A stretch of 64,000 bases of DNA from positions 9,331,281-9,395,280 of the forward strand of contig CP036432.1 of assembly GCA_007753675.1 (NCBI GenBank), in the 5' to 3' direction. A program made the position numbers and the translations under genes. Position 1 is the stretch's first letter. Each line of letters opens with the position of its first letter. The notes beneath the pieces were generated by a model that saw nothing but the letters and a program-made list of their open reading frames with translations, had not been told where the DNA came from and ran no database searches. Shown here piece after piece: positions 16,923 to 25,456 of this stretch. This DNA comes from Stieleria magnilauensis. GTDB taxonomy: Bacteria; Planctomycetota; Planctomycetia; Pirellulales; Pirellulaceae.

Positions 16923-17861
16923 CTACATACGGGTGCTGGTCCCCTTCGTCAGAGCCATAAAGGCCGACTCCAGGTCCAGCTCTTCCTCCGAAAACCGCTT
17001 CAGATCGATCTCGTTTTCGATCAACAGTTTCGGCAAGTCGCTGTACTCTTCGACATCGGGCTTCAACACCACTCGAATCGACGCATCACCGAGTTCGCAA
17101 TTCTGGACCTTTTCGTGCTGGGCGAGCAAGTCGATGATCGCATTCAACTGGTCCGGCCGGTTCGGTTGGATCACCAAGACGACGTGTTCACGGACCATCC
17201 GAATCACTTCGGTGACTTCGGCATTTTGTTTCAGTTCACCACGATCGATGATGCCGACCTTGTTACACACGTCGGCCAGCTCGGGCAGAATGTGACTGCT
17301 GACGATGATCGTTTTCCCCATCTCGCCCAACTTACGCAACAAGTTGCGCATCTCGATCCGCGCCCGGGGGTCGAGTCCCGACAAGGGCTCATCCAACAGC
17401 AGAACTTGGGGGTCGTGCAACAGCGTCCGCGCCAACCCGAGTCGCTGGGTTTGCCCGCGTGAGAGCGTGTTGGCAAAGGCATCGCGTTTGAATTCCAGGT
17501 CGACGATTTCCAGCATTTCATTGACGCGCTCTCGTCGTTGCTGGCCGTTGATTCGGTACGCTGCGGCGAAAAACTCCAAGTACTCGACCACGGTCATGTC
17601 GTCGTAAACGCCGAAGAAGTCGGGCATGTAACCGACCAGGCGGCGGATTTCTTTGGGGGCGGTGTGGACCGAATGATCGCAGACATACGCTTCGCCCCAG
17701 CTCGGTTCGAGCAACGTGGCGATGATCCGCATCGTCGTGGTCTTGCCCGCCCCGTTGGGTCCGATGAACCCGAACAGATCGCCTGCCTTGAGATCCAGGT
17801 CGATGCTGCGAATCGCAAACGCATCGCCATACTTTTTTGTCAAATCGACTGTCTTGATCAC
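16923..17861 (-). CDS. ABC transporter ATP-binding protein (ABC-2 exporter type)
   Basis: The 312-residue ATPase has Walker A GPNGAGKT, Q-loop region GYMPDFFGVYDDMTV, signature LSRGQTQRLGLA (LSRGQ instead of the usual LSGGQ), Walker B VLLLDEPLSGLDP and the switch His in VSSHILPE. A C-terminal extension of about 90 residues resembles that of CcmA/NatA-like exporters of the ABC-2 class. It lies 30 bp downstream of the large membrane protein at 17892-20225 and is in the same minus-strand cluster. No ABC-2 permease gene follows; the next gene downstream (holA/SUFU region) is unrelated. The permease must therefore be elsewhere, or the upstream membrane protein takes that place. The substrate is unknown. 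Confidence 0.93.
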   Translation of the reverse strand: MIKTVDLTKKYGDAFAIRSIDLDLKAGDLFGFIGPNGAGKTTTMRIIATLLEPSWGEAYVCDHSVHTAPKEIRRLVGYMPDFFGVYDDMTVVEYLEFFAAAYRINGQQRRERVNEMLEIVDLEFKRDAFANTLSRGQTQRLGLARTLLHDPQVLLLDEPLSGLDPRARIEMRNLLRKLGEMGKTIIVSSHILPELADVCNKVGIIDRGELKQNAEVTEVIRMVREHVVLVIQPNRPDQLNAIIDLLAQHEKVQNCELGDASIRVVLKPDVEEYSDLPKLLIENEIDLKRFSEEELDLESAFMALTKGTSTRM

Positions 17862-17891
17862 GGGAGTCTTTACTCGTTCAGTTCTGGCGAA

Positions 17892-20225
17892 TCAGTTCAG
17901 GCGCGTCGAACGAACCGGCACGACCACGCGCACCATCGACAACACTCGACCACCGGGCTGGATGAATCCCGCTGAATCATCCATCGTTTCTTTTACGTCC
18001 AATTCAAACAGCGGTTGCTCGGTCCGCCCCATCAACAGACATCGGTCCTCGACCAACAAGTCCGATAGATCCAGATCGCCGAGCACATGGTGCCCGAGCC
18101 CGGTGTAGAGTTCTCCCCCGGCGGCGCGATGAAACAGGATCATTTCGGCGACCCGTTTGGCGTCTGAAAAATCACTCGGCGACCACGGAGTCGTCACTGT
18201 CGTGCTTTGGTCGGCCGACTGCTGTCGCGTCAGACGCCAACGAAAATTCTTCTGTCGCAACTCACTCAACTCCGCCACACTCGATCCGGCGGGAACACGT
18301 GTCGGCAACAGATACACCCAGTTTCCATAGATCAGCACGCCATCGAGAATGTCATAGGGCAAGGGGTTGACCAGCGCGCCCCGCAACAACTCGCTTCCCG
18401 GCCGGCGGATCACGGCGACGGCCCTGTCGGTGTCGGCGGTGAACGAGCAGCGTGCCGCAATCGACTTGCTGCTGCGTGGGGCGATCGTCAAACCGTTGAG
18501 TTCTGTCTTCACGCCCCGACCGACTTCTTGATCGATCTTCGACGGGGCCACCGAGTACGCTTCAAACACGGTGTTCTCCCCGGCCAACTGAATGCCGCCG
18601 AACTCTCGGCCGGGATAGCCCATGGGAAAGACAAAGGAGCGAGAAGCGGTCGAACCGGGTTGTCCGCTCGATTTCGGCTCGAGCGGCGCCAGCGCTTCAC
18701 GAGCCCCATAGCGCAGGTCCACCCGCACCGGGTCATGCGAATACAGCGAGCACCACGCGAACCCGCGTCCGGCCCCGTTGACCAGATCGATGTCAGTCAC
18801 TTGAAATTGATTCGCCCGCAACAGCGCGGACGTCGGTGATGCGGCACCGGTCGAGTCGCCGCCTGCCGATTCCGTGTCCGCCGCGTCAGCGACGGTTTTG
18901 GGCGCGGCCTGGATGACCAGGAACACCGACAGGAGGATCGCCATCAGCGGAAACGTCACCCATCCCAACAGCGGCTTTCCCCACACGCGATTGATCAACA
19001 AGTAATCCAGCGGCCCGATCAAGGCGATCAACAACATCACGACGACCGAGACGACTGAAAAACTGAAGCGTGGCTTGATCACAAACTGATCCAACACACC
19101 TCGCATCTGGCCGGCCAAATCAGAGAACGATGTCGAACCGGTCCGGCTGTCCCGCTCTCCGGTCTGCTCCTCGAGCAATTCGCCGACGACTTGCTTGATC
19201 AGATCCAGACGCTCGGGCCACTGGGCAAACCGGGGTCGATCCAAGTCGGCCGTGACGACCGTGATGTGCCCCAGTCCGGTCACGTAGTCGGCACCCAGCA
19301 CGGCGGATACGCGACGCGTCGTGCGGCCCGAGATCAACACGCGGCCCTCGCGACGGGGCAGCTTGATGCCTTGAAATACATCCAGCGGCGTCTGGCTGGA
19401 GGTAAATGTTTCGAAGGCCGCGGGATCATAGCGTGACAGCGTGACGTCCTCGACCGGCAACAGCAACTCCAGCCACGGTGCCGCCTGCAACGTTCGCTCG
19501 GTGGCCTCTCCGAGTGTGACGAACAAGTGTCCGCCACGACGCAGCCACGAGACCAAGGCATCGGACTGTTCCCCGGTCATCGCCTCCAACACCGGCACGC
19601 CGGTGGCGTTGACCATCACCATGTCGACGCCGTCATAGCCGAGCGACTGAAACGGCAAACGGTCGGCCGACTCGATTCGGGTCACGGCGATATGAGCGGC
19701 TTTGTCGAGCAACACGTTGGACGCGCCGATTTGGTCGACGCCCAGCGGATCACCGACCGAAACGATCCAGGGCATGCCGGCGGGGATCATCGACGGCCCG
19801 CGGTCCGGTCGGCCGGCTGCGGGAAACCGTGTCTGGACGACCACTTCGGTGCCCGCTTCGGTCGTGCGTTGAATCTGCAGCGGAGCCGCCTCGGAGCCCG
19901 GCACCACGTAACCCAGTTCGATCGGCTCGGAATCAGCGGTGGGATAGGTACCATAACGTACCCGCACGCCGTCGCCGTCGAGCGTCTCCAGCGCGAACTC
20001 CGAACGCGACCCGCCGTCTGATTCCATCGCCGAACGGGTCGATTCGGCCAACCGGATCGCGGTCGGTCGGCCGACTCGATAGTGTCCGTTGATTCCAACG
20101 ACCACGGCCGCCGGAGTGGTTTCCGCTACCGCCGGTTCCTGCTCCGCCACCGCAACGGGGGCTGACGAGAGGAGAACGAGCGAGAGGAGTGCAGCGGCGG
20201 CCGCGAACTTGACGTGGTCTGTCAT
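17892..20225 (-). CDS. Large exported membrane protein associated with an ABC ATPase
   Basis: The 777-residue product starts at the ATG at 20225, which overlaps the MazG stop codon as ATGA. This also gives a clear signal peptide (KFAAAAALLSLVLLSSAPVAVA). The exported N-terminal half includes a Rossmann-like stretch resembling glutamine-amidotransferase-like domains (LPFQSLGYDGVDMVMVN, then SDALVSWLRRGGHLFVTLGE). Two membrane spans follow in the middle (SVVVMLLIALIGPLDYLLI and VTFPLMAILLSVFLVIQ), then an exported C-terminal beta-rich part of about 330 residues. This layout recalls accessory proteins encoded next to ABC-2 exporters (GldG-like), but I cannot name it. The ABC ATPase follows after 30 bp. 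Function unknown. Confidence 0.75.
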   Translation of the reverse strand: MTDHVKFAAAAALLSLVLLSSAPVAVAEQEPAVAETTPAAVVVGINGHYRVGRPTAIRLAESTRSAMESDGGSRSEFALETLDGDGVRVRYGTYPTADSEPIELGYVVPGSEAAPLQIQRTTEAGTEVVVQTRFPAAGRPDRGPSMIPAGMPWIVSVGDPLGVDQIGASNVLLDKAAHIAVTRIESADRLPFQSLGYDGVDMVMVNATGVPVLEAMTGEQSDALVSWLRRGGHLFVTLGEATERTLQAAPWLELLLPVEDVTLSRYDPAAFETFTSSQTPLDVFQGIKLPRREGRVLISGRTTRRVSAVLGADYVTGLGHITVVTADLDRPRFAQWPERLDLIKQVVGELLEEQTGERDSRTGSTSFSDLAGQMRGVLDQFVIKPRFSFSVVSVVVMLLIALIGPLDYLLINRVWGKPLLGWVTFPLMAILLSVFLVIQAAPKTVADAADTESAGGDSTGAASPTSALLRANQFQVTDIDLVNGAGRGFAWCSLYSHDPVRVDLRYGAREALAPLEPKSSGQPGSTASRSFVFPMGYPGREFGGIQLAGENTVFEAYSVAPSKIDQEVGRGVKTELNGLTIAPRSSKSIAARCSFTADTDRAVAVIRRPGSELLRGALVNPLPYDILDGVLIYGNWVYLLPTRVPAGSSVAELSELRQKNFRWRLTRQQSADQSTTVTTPWSPSDFSDAKRVAEMILFHRAAGGELYTGLGHHVLGDLDLSDLLVEDRCLLMGRTEQPLFELDVKETMDDSAGFIQPGGRVLSMVRVVVPVRSTRLN

Positions 20226-20539
20226 GGCTTCTCTGAATCGGGGCATTCGCACACCAGTTTGCCACATCCCGGACATCCCCCGCCGTACTTGGCGACCAGG
20301 GCTGCGTTGAGGTCGATTTCGGCGACGTTGGCAATCGTGGTCAGCCAGGCGATCACGTCGGCGAACTCTTCGGCCAGATTGGCGCGATCATCGCCCCGCA
20401 ACGCCGAGGAAAGTTCTCCAACCTCCTCCATCAGCCACATGAACGTGCCTTCCACCCCCCTGGCCACGTCCTTCTCGTGGTACATCTGACGAATATGCCG
20501 CTGAAGATCCGCAAACGATAATTCAGTAGAATCACTCAT
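20222..20539 (-). CDS. MazG-like nucleotide pyrophosphohydrolase with a Cys-rich tail
   Basis: This small all-alpha NTP-pyrophosphatase has 105 residues. It carries the MazG metal motif: E38-E39-x-x-E42 (LMEEVGELSSAL) and E57-E58-x-x-D61 (EEFADVIAWL). Such enzymes hydrolyse NTPs or modified dNTPs to NMP and PPi. The unusual part is the C-terminus, Cys89-x2-Cys92-x4-Cys97-x-Cys99, which looks like a zinc-binding knuckle. The stop codon overlaps the start of the membrane-protein gene (ATGA), so translation of the two is probably coupled, although no shared role is evident. The start is ATG at 20539. Confidence 0.88.
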   Translation of the reverse strand: MSDSTELSFADLQRHIRQMYHEKDVARGVEGTFMWLMEEVGELSSALRGDDRANLAEEFADVIAWLTTIANVAEIDLNAALVAKYGGGCPGCGKLVCECPDSEKP

Positions 20540-20627
20540 GCTGGCAGATTGTAGCGCGTGCGTAGCGCTTTCGCGATTGGGGTGGGCTGAGTTAGATTAG
20601 GGTTTAGCCATCCGTACAGCATTTGCG

Positions 20628-20684
20628 ACGGTTTGGTTCAGTGCTCCGAACCGTTTGATTCTGTGTCCCCAGCGGTTTGGTTCT
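20628..20684. repeat. Three 22-bp direct repeats upstream of the sulfotransferase
   Basis: The sequence CGGTTTGGTTC (with one or two changes) recurs three times with an exact 22-bp period, at 20629, 20651 and 20673. It lies in the 239-bp gap between the divergent mazG and sulfotransferase genes. Two helical turns of spacing on one DNA face fits an operator, but no regulator is known. Confidence 0.6.
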
Positions 20685-20778
20685 GCACGTCCGCACAATT
20701 GTTCTGAAAAACCCGCCTCTGGCTCTCTCTCTTTTAACCCCGCAGCGACCTTCGTTGACTGATTCTGAGCACCGCCGG

Positions 20779-21975
20779 ATGGCCGCCCCCGATGACAAAG
20801 CTGCGGGAAAACCGGCGGCCGAGTTTCACCGTTACCCTTGGTACGCCCCGCGATTTTGGCACGGGATGCGACCGCTGACCTGGTGGGGCCTGCTGCGTCA
20901 GGGACGGTTCAGAATCCACCCGAGCCGGCTGCCGAATTTGCTGGGCGTTTCGCTGGCGACGCCGTGGAACACGGTCTTGGCGGGAATCCAGCAACTGGTT
21001 TTCCGCAATCGGCTGGCAGCGGCCGAATTGCACGGGCCCCCCGTCTTTATCATCGGACATTGGCGCAGCGGCACCACACTGCTGCACGAGCTGCTGGTGC
21101 TCGATGAACGTTACAGCAGCCCGACGACCTTTCAGTGTTTTGCGCCCCATCACTTTCTGGTCACCGAGTGGATTTTCCAAAAGTTTTTCGGGTGGCTGAT
21201 ACCGGGAAAACGCCCCATGGACAACATGGCGGCCGGTTGGGAACGACCCCAAGAAGACGAATTCGCGTTGATGAACCTGGGGCTGCCGTCTCCCTATCGC
21301 CACATCGCGTTTCCCTGTGAAGCCCCCGTGGACATGAACTACCTGGACTTTCAGGACGTCTCCCCGTCGGCGCTTCGCCAATGGCTGGACGCACTGAGAC
21401 GTTTCTTGCTGGGGGTCAGCACCGTGACCGGACGCCCCCTGGTGATCAAAAGCCCCACCCATACCGGCCGCATCGCCGCGTTGGCCAGAGAATTTCCCGA
21501 TGCGAGATTCATCCACGTCACCCGCGACCCCCGCGCCCTATTCCCCTCGACCTGCCGGCTGTGGGCCGGACTGGCCGAAGCCCAGGGCATGCAAGTGGCG
21601 CGACGCCCCGACGCAGCCGCATCAACCAACTCGTCCGACGACGGCGACGACCAGCCACTGTCGGCCGACAAACAATACGTGGTCGATTGCCTGCGGCGAA
21701 TGTACGACGCCTTCCTCCGCGATCGCCCGACCATCGACTCCAACCGAATCATTGACATCCGCTACGAAGACCTGGTTGATGACCCGGTCACCGTCCTGGA
21801 AACAATCTATCGCTCCTTGCGATTGAGCGATTTTGATTCGGTCCGCCCCGTGATCGAATCCTGGGCCGCCAGCGAACACCGCTCCTACCAAACCAACCGG
21901 CATCAATTGTCTCCCCAAGACGAAGCGACCATTCGCTCCGCCTGGAAACATTACTTTGAAACCTATGGCTACTAA
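20779..21975 (+). CDS. PAPS-dependent sulfotransferase
   Basis: It transfers sulfate from PAPS to an unknown acceptor in the cytoplasm. The 398-residue protein has the 5'-phosphosulfate loop GHWRSGTTLLHELL and the 3'-phosphate motif FIHVTRDPRALFPST, both in the expected order, plus VIKSPTHTGR between them. The ATG at 20779 was preferred over a TTG further upstream, because the extra 34 residues show no family similarity; neither has a strong ribosome site. It belongs to the Sulfotransfer_3 (P-loop, tyrosylprotein/heparan-like) group, judged from the spacing. The DUF1080 lipoprotein gene overlaps its end, so they are co-transcribed. With several sulfatases in the window, this shows active sulfate-ester metabolism. 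Confidence 0.9.
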   Translation: MAAPDDKAAGKPAAEFHRYPWYAPRFWHGMRPLTWWGLLRQGRFRIHPSRLPNLLGVSLATPWNTVLAGIQQLVFRNRLAAAELHGPPVFIIGHWRSGTTLLHELLVLDERYSSPTTFQCFAPHHFLVTEWIFQKFFGWLIPGKRPMDNMAAGWERPQEDEFALMNLGLPSPYRHIAFPCEAPVDMNYLDFQDVSPSALRQWLDALRRFLLGVSTVTGRPLVIKSPTHTGRIAALAREFPDARFIHVTRDPRALFPSTCRLWAGLAEAQGMQVARRPDAAASTNSSDDGDDQPLSADKQYVVDCLRRMYDAFLRDRPTIDSNRIIDIRYEDLVDDPVTVLETIYRSLRLSDFDSVRPVIESWAASEHRSYQTNRHQLSPQDEATIRSAWKHYFETYGY

Positions 21976-23359
21976 TCGCATGAACCCGCGCCTGAACGAC
22001 TCGCGTCGCCTTCATCCACAACGCCTCGGCGGACGGCGAACACCCCATGCCAATTACGTTGGCATTGGGCGAACACCGCCAGCCTTCGCCTGCTGCGCGA
22101 TACTTGTCCTGACGACAGCGCTGATCGGTTGTGCCCGAAAGGATCCCCAAACACCCACCGCGGAGCAGACAACCGCCCAGCAGTCGCCCGCCCAGGCGGA
22201 ACCGGCGACCGAGCCGATTGCACCGCAAACCTACTCGGCCAGCGCCGATGAATTGCTGGCCGCACGACTGACCGACGAAGAAACCGCGGCAGGCTGGGTC
22301 CGTCTGTTCGACGGTCACACGCTGTTCGGATGGGAAATCACCGGCAACGCGAACTTTCGCATCGAAGACGGCGCGATCGTGGTCGACCAGGGTGAGAAAT
22401 GCTTGCTGTGCACGTCGACCACCTGGGGCGACTTTGAATTGACATTCGATTTCAAAGCGGATGAAGAAACCAACAGTGGTGTGTTCGTTCGCACGCCGCT
22501 GAAGCCGGAAAACGTGACCTCGGATTGCTACGAAATCAACATCGCCCCCGACGACAACCCGTTCCCGACCGGCAGCATTGTCCAGCGACAGAAAGTCGAC
22601 GGCGAAGCGGCGGGCCCGCAAACCCCGGCGGAGTGGCGAACGATGTCCGTCATCGCCGACGGCAAGGATGTCACCGTGTCCCTGGATGGCAACGCCGCCT
22701 GTCGTTACACCGATCCGGTTGACCTGGCCGCACGCCGCATCGGGCTGCAACACAATTCCGGACGCGTCGCATTCAAGAACATCAAAATCCGCCCGCTGGG
22801 CATGCAGCCGATGCTCGATGCGGACTTGTCCCAGTGGAAGAAATACCCGGAGATGGAAGGGACATTCACGATCAATGATGACGGCGACCTGCACGTGCTC
22901 GGCGGCAAGACTCAATTGGAAACCCGACAAAGCTACGGCGACTTCTTCATGCTCGCGGAGTACAAAATCGATGACCCCGAAATGAATTCCGGGATCTTCT
23001 TTCGCTGCATCCCCGGCGATGAAATGATGGGCTATGAATGCCAGATCAACAACGGATTCAAAGACGGCAACCGATTGACGCCCTTGGATTGCGGCACCGG
23101 CGGCATCTTTCGTCGCCAAGACGCCCGCGTGATCGCCGGAGAAAACGGGGAGTGGTCGACGGTGCTGCTGCATGCCAGCGGCAACAGAATCGCCGCCTGG
23201 GTCGGCGGGGTGCAAGTCAGCGACTGGGAAGACACCCGCGAAGAACACGAGAACCCGCGCAAAGGAAAACGGACGTCACCGGGAACCATCATGATCCAAG
23301 GACACGACCCGAAGACCGACGTGCTGTTCCGCAACCTGCAAATCGCGGAACTCAGGTAG
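21965..23359 (+). CDS. Lipoprotein with two DUF1080 (3-keto-disaccharide hydrolase) domains
   Basis: The 464-residue protein has a lipobox (VLTTALIGC, Cys56) after an unusually long N-terminal stretch. The start is uncertain: ATG codons lie at 21965 and 21980, and no good ribosome site is seen. Two concanavalin-like DUF1080 domains follow (about 95-275 and 290-460). Each opens with a WVRLFDGHTLFGWEI- or LSQWKKY-type strand and has a strand like ETNSGVFVR or EMNSGIFFR and a later GTGGIFRR or LFRNLQI segment. DUF1080 proteins are very common in planctomycetes and include 3-keto-glycoside hydrolases; this activity is inferred. It overlaps the sulfotransferase by 11 bp and is followed by repeat element B. 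Confidence 0.85.
   Translation: MATNRMNPRLNDSRRLHPQRLGGRRTPHANYVGIGRTPPAFACCAILVLTTALIGCARKDPQTPTAEQTTAQQSPAQAEPATEPIAPQTYSASADELLAARLTDEETAAGWVRLFDGHTLFGWEITGNANFRIEDGAIVVDQGEKCLLCTSTTWGDFELTFDFKADEETNSGVFVRTPLKPENVTSDCYEINIAPDDNPFPTGSIVQRQKVDGEAAGPQTPAEWRTMSVIADGKDVTVSLDGNAACRYTDPVDLAARRIGLQHNSGRVAFKNIKIRPLGMQPMLDADLSQWKKYPEMEGTFTINDDGDLHVLGGKTQLETRQSYGDFFMLAEYKIDDPEMNSGIFFRCIPGDEMMGYECQINNGFKDGNRLTPLDCGTGGIFRRQDARVIAGENGEWSTVLLHASGNRIAAWVGGVQVSDWEDTREEHENPRKGKRTSPGTIMIQGHDPKTDVLFRNLQIAELR
22035..22077. repeat. Palindrome flanked by 10-bp direct repeats inside the lipoprotein gene
   Basis: GGCGAACACC occurs at 22035-22044 and 22068-22077. Between them are 23 bp that fold on ATGCCAA/TTGGCAT. 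It lies in the over-long N-terminal part of the DUF1080 lipoprotein and adds about 11 in-frame codons, so it may be a small insertion with a target duplication. Confidence 0.55.
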
Positions 23360-23393
23360 GGGACGGGCGCCTGCGACGCGGGAGAGAAGAGGT

Positions 23394-23578
23394 GGCAGAA
23401 TGATATCGGGCAGAATGATGAAGAGATCGGCCGGAAGGGGCAAGATGATGGGGGCAAAACAATAATTCAGCCAGTTCCCATTCCCCACCCCATCATTCTG
23501 CCACCCCATCATTCTGCCACCCCATCATTCTGCCTTCCCATCGTTTTGCCCCCATCGTTTTGCCCCCATCGTTTTGCC
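23394..23578 (+). repeat. Element B: two word families in one gene-free repeat element
   Basis: Forward copies are GGCAGAATGAT at 23394 and 23409 (spacer ATCG, then GAAG), GGCAAGATGAT at 23439 and GGCAAAACAAT at 23453. Inverted copies are ATCATTCTGCC at 23492, 23508 and 23524, then ATCGTTTTGCC at 23540, 23554 and 23568. The first reverse group is the exact complement of the first forward word, and the second differs from the second forward word by one base. The element lies between two convergent gene ends (lipoprotein and ispH) and contains no ORF. Confidence 0.93.
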
Positions 23579-23592
23579 ACCCCATCCCGACG

Positions 23593-24531
23593 TCACTTCG
23601 CAGCCGAGATCGCCCGCAACGGTTTCGGCAACGGAAACTCCACCGATTCTTCCCGCACGGTCGCCGTTTCCACGCTGGCGTCGAATTCTTGCCGGAGCCA
23701 ATCAATGGTCTCTTGCACCACCGATTCGGGCGCACTGGCCCCGGCGGTGATCAGCACCGTGTCGGCGTCACGGAAATCATCCCGTTTCAAATCGCCCGGC
23801 CCATCGACGAGGAACGCGCGCTTTCCGCGGTCGGCAGCCAACTCCCGTAAGCGGGCGCTGTTGCTGCTGTTTTGGCTACCGAGCACGACGACGACGTCGG
23901 CATCTTCAGACAGTATTTTGACGGCATCTTGTCGATTCTGGGTGGCGTAACAGATGTCGCCTTTGGGCGGACTTTGGATCATCGGAAACCGCTCGCGCAG
24001 CTTGGTGATGATTCGGTTGGCGTCATCGACGCTGAGCGTGGTTTGCGTCAACAGGGCGATCTTTGATTCGTCGGCGACCTCCAACGTCTGCACGTCCTGT
24101 TCATCTTCGACCAACACGATCGCTTCGGGCGCCTCGCCCATCGTCCCGATCACTTCATCGTGCCCTTGGTGCCCGATCAAGACGATCGTGTAGCCCAGCT
24201 TGGCGTACTTGATCGCTTCCAAGTGAACCTTGGTGACCAGCGGACAGGTGGCGTCCAGTGCGGTCAGGTTGCGAGCGGCGGCGGCGGCACGGATTTCCGG
24301 CGACACGCCGTGTGCGGAAAACATCAGCACGCTTCCCTCGGGCACCTCCTCGACCGAATCGACAAACACCGCCCCTTTTTGCTTGAACGTGTCGACCACG
24401 AACTGATTGTGTACGATCTCGTGGTACACGTAGACCGGAGCGCCAAAATGTTGGAGCGTCAAATCCAACGAGTCGACAGCCATGTTGACCCCCGCACAAA
24501 ATCCCCGGGGGGCGGCCAGCACAATTTTCAT
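23593..24531 (-). CDS. ispH: 4-hydroxy-3-methylbut-2-enyl diphosphate reductase
   Basis: IspH is the last MEP-pathway enzyme. It reduces HMBPP to IPP and DMAPP with an iron-sulfur cluster. The 312-residue protein has all three cluster cysteines: Cys12 (PRGFCAGV), Cys96 (LDATCPLV) and Cys194 (GDICYATQNRQ). It also has His41, the SAHGVSP strand and the GHQGHDEVIGTMGE stretch with the catalytic Glu126. The ATG lies only 14 bp from the divergent ATG of hpnC, so the two promoters must overlap each other's coding starts or a long leader is absent. It supplies the precursor for the squalene genes next door. Confidence 0.97.
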   Translation of the reverse strand: MKIVLAAPRGFCAGVNMAVDSLDLTLQHFGAPVYVYHEIVHNQFVVDTFKQKGAVFVDSVEEVPEGSVLMFSAHGVSPEIRAAAAARNLTALDATCPLVTKVHLEAIKYAKLGYTIVLIGHQGHDEVIGTMGEAPEAIVLVEDEQDVQTLEVADESKIALLTQTTLSVDDANRIITKLRERFPMIQSPPKGDICYATQNRQDAVKILSEDADVVVVLGSQNSSNSARLRELAADRGKRAFLVDGPGDLKRDDFRDADTVLITAGASAPESVVQETIDWLRQEFDASVETATVREESVEFPLPKPLRAISAAK

Positions 24532-24545
24532 TGAATCAATCCTGA

Positions 24546-25454
24546 ATGTCGTCCGGAACCACGCCGCCGATCGAGTTAAAAAAAAGCCAGCGGTATTGCC
24601 GTCAGCTCGCCACGTCCCACTACGAAAACTTCCTCGTCGCTTCTATTTTACTGCCGCGGCGAATGCGACAACCGTTTTACAACATTTACGCGTTTTGTCG
24701 TACCGCCGACGACGTCGCGGACGAATCGGCCGACGACCGCACCGCCCTGGCTGGCCTGGACCGCTTGCAACACCAGATCGACCGGTTGTTTGCCGGCCAG
24801 CCTCCAGCGGACAGCCAGGCCCCGACAGACAGCCAGGCCCCGACAGAGGGACTCTTCCCCGCCTTGGCTGACACCGTCGCGACCTATCGCCTGGACAAAC
24901 GCCCCTTTGATGATCTGTTGTCGGCGTTTCGGCAAGACCAACAGATCAAACAATACGAATCGACGCCCCAACTGATCGATTATTGTTCGCGTTCGGCCAA
25001 TCCGGTCGGACGTCTAGTGCTGCAATTGGCCGATTCGCTCGACCCGACAACGGCTGCCCTGTCGGACGAAATCTGCACCGGACTACAGCTGGCCAATTTT
25101 TGGCAAGACATTTCGCGGGATCACGCGATCGGCCGGATTTACATGCCCGCCGACGTCCGCGAGCGGTTTGGCGTCAGCGTGTCGATGCTCGCCGAACCGT
25201 CCACGCCCCCAGCCCTGCGTGAATTGCTCGCTTTTCTGTGCGACCAAGCCGAGAATTATTTCCATCGCGGATTGCCTCTGGTCGATCATGTCCCCGCTTG
25301 GCTGCGCGGCGACATCAAACTGTTCGCCCACGGCGGTCTGGCGACGCTCGACGCGATTCGAGCCATCGACTTCGATGTCCTGCGTGTCCGGCCCAAAGTT
25401 GGGAAAATCAAACAAGGACTGCTCGTCGGGCGTGCATTGTTCGGCAAACTGTAA
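24546..25454 (+). CDS. hpnC: Squalene synthase HpnC (hydroxysqualene synthase type)
   Basis: HpnC converts presqualene diphosphate to hydroxysqualene in the HpnC-D-E route to squalene. The 302-residue phytoene/squalene-synthase-fold protein has SHYENFLVASILLP, the first Asp-rich motif RTADDVADE (55-60) and the second NFWQDISRDHAIGRIYMP. A low-complexity insertion with two copies of DSQAPT (from an 18-bp DNA repeat at about 24814-24849) sits between the motifs and is probably a surface loop. The stop is 2 bp before the hpnD ATG, so it begins a tight hpnC-hpnD-hpnE operon. Squalene is the precursor of hopanoids, and in some Planctomycetes of sterols and C30 carotenoids. Confidence 0.95.
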   Translation: MSSGTTPPIELKKSQRYCRQLATSHYENFLVASILLPRRMRQPFYNIYAFCRTADDVADESADDRTALAGLDRLQHQIDRLFAGQPPADSQAPTDSQAPTEGLFPALADTVATYRLDKRPFDDLLSAFRQDQQIKQYESTPQLIDYCSRSANPVGRLVLQLADSLDPTTAALSDEICTGLQLANFWQDISRDHAIGRIYMPADVRERFGVSVSMLAEPSTPPALRELLAFLCDQAENYFHRGLPLVDHVPAWLRGDIKLFAHGGLATLDAIRAIDFDVLRVRPKVGKIKQGLLVGRALFGKL

Positions 25455-25456
25455 TC

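Noticed and set aside
24814..24849. 18-bp duplication in hpnC as a frameshift or pseudogene sign
   Set aside because: It is in frame and adds only two DSQAPT units between the conserved motifs.
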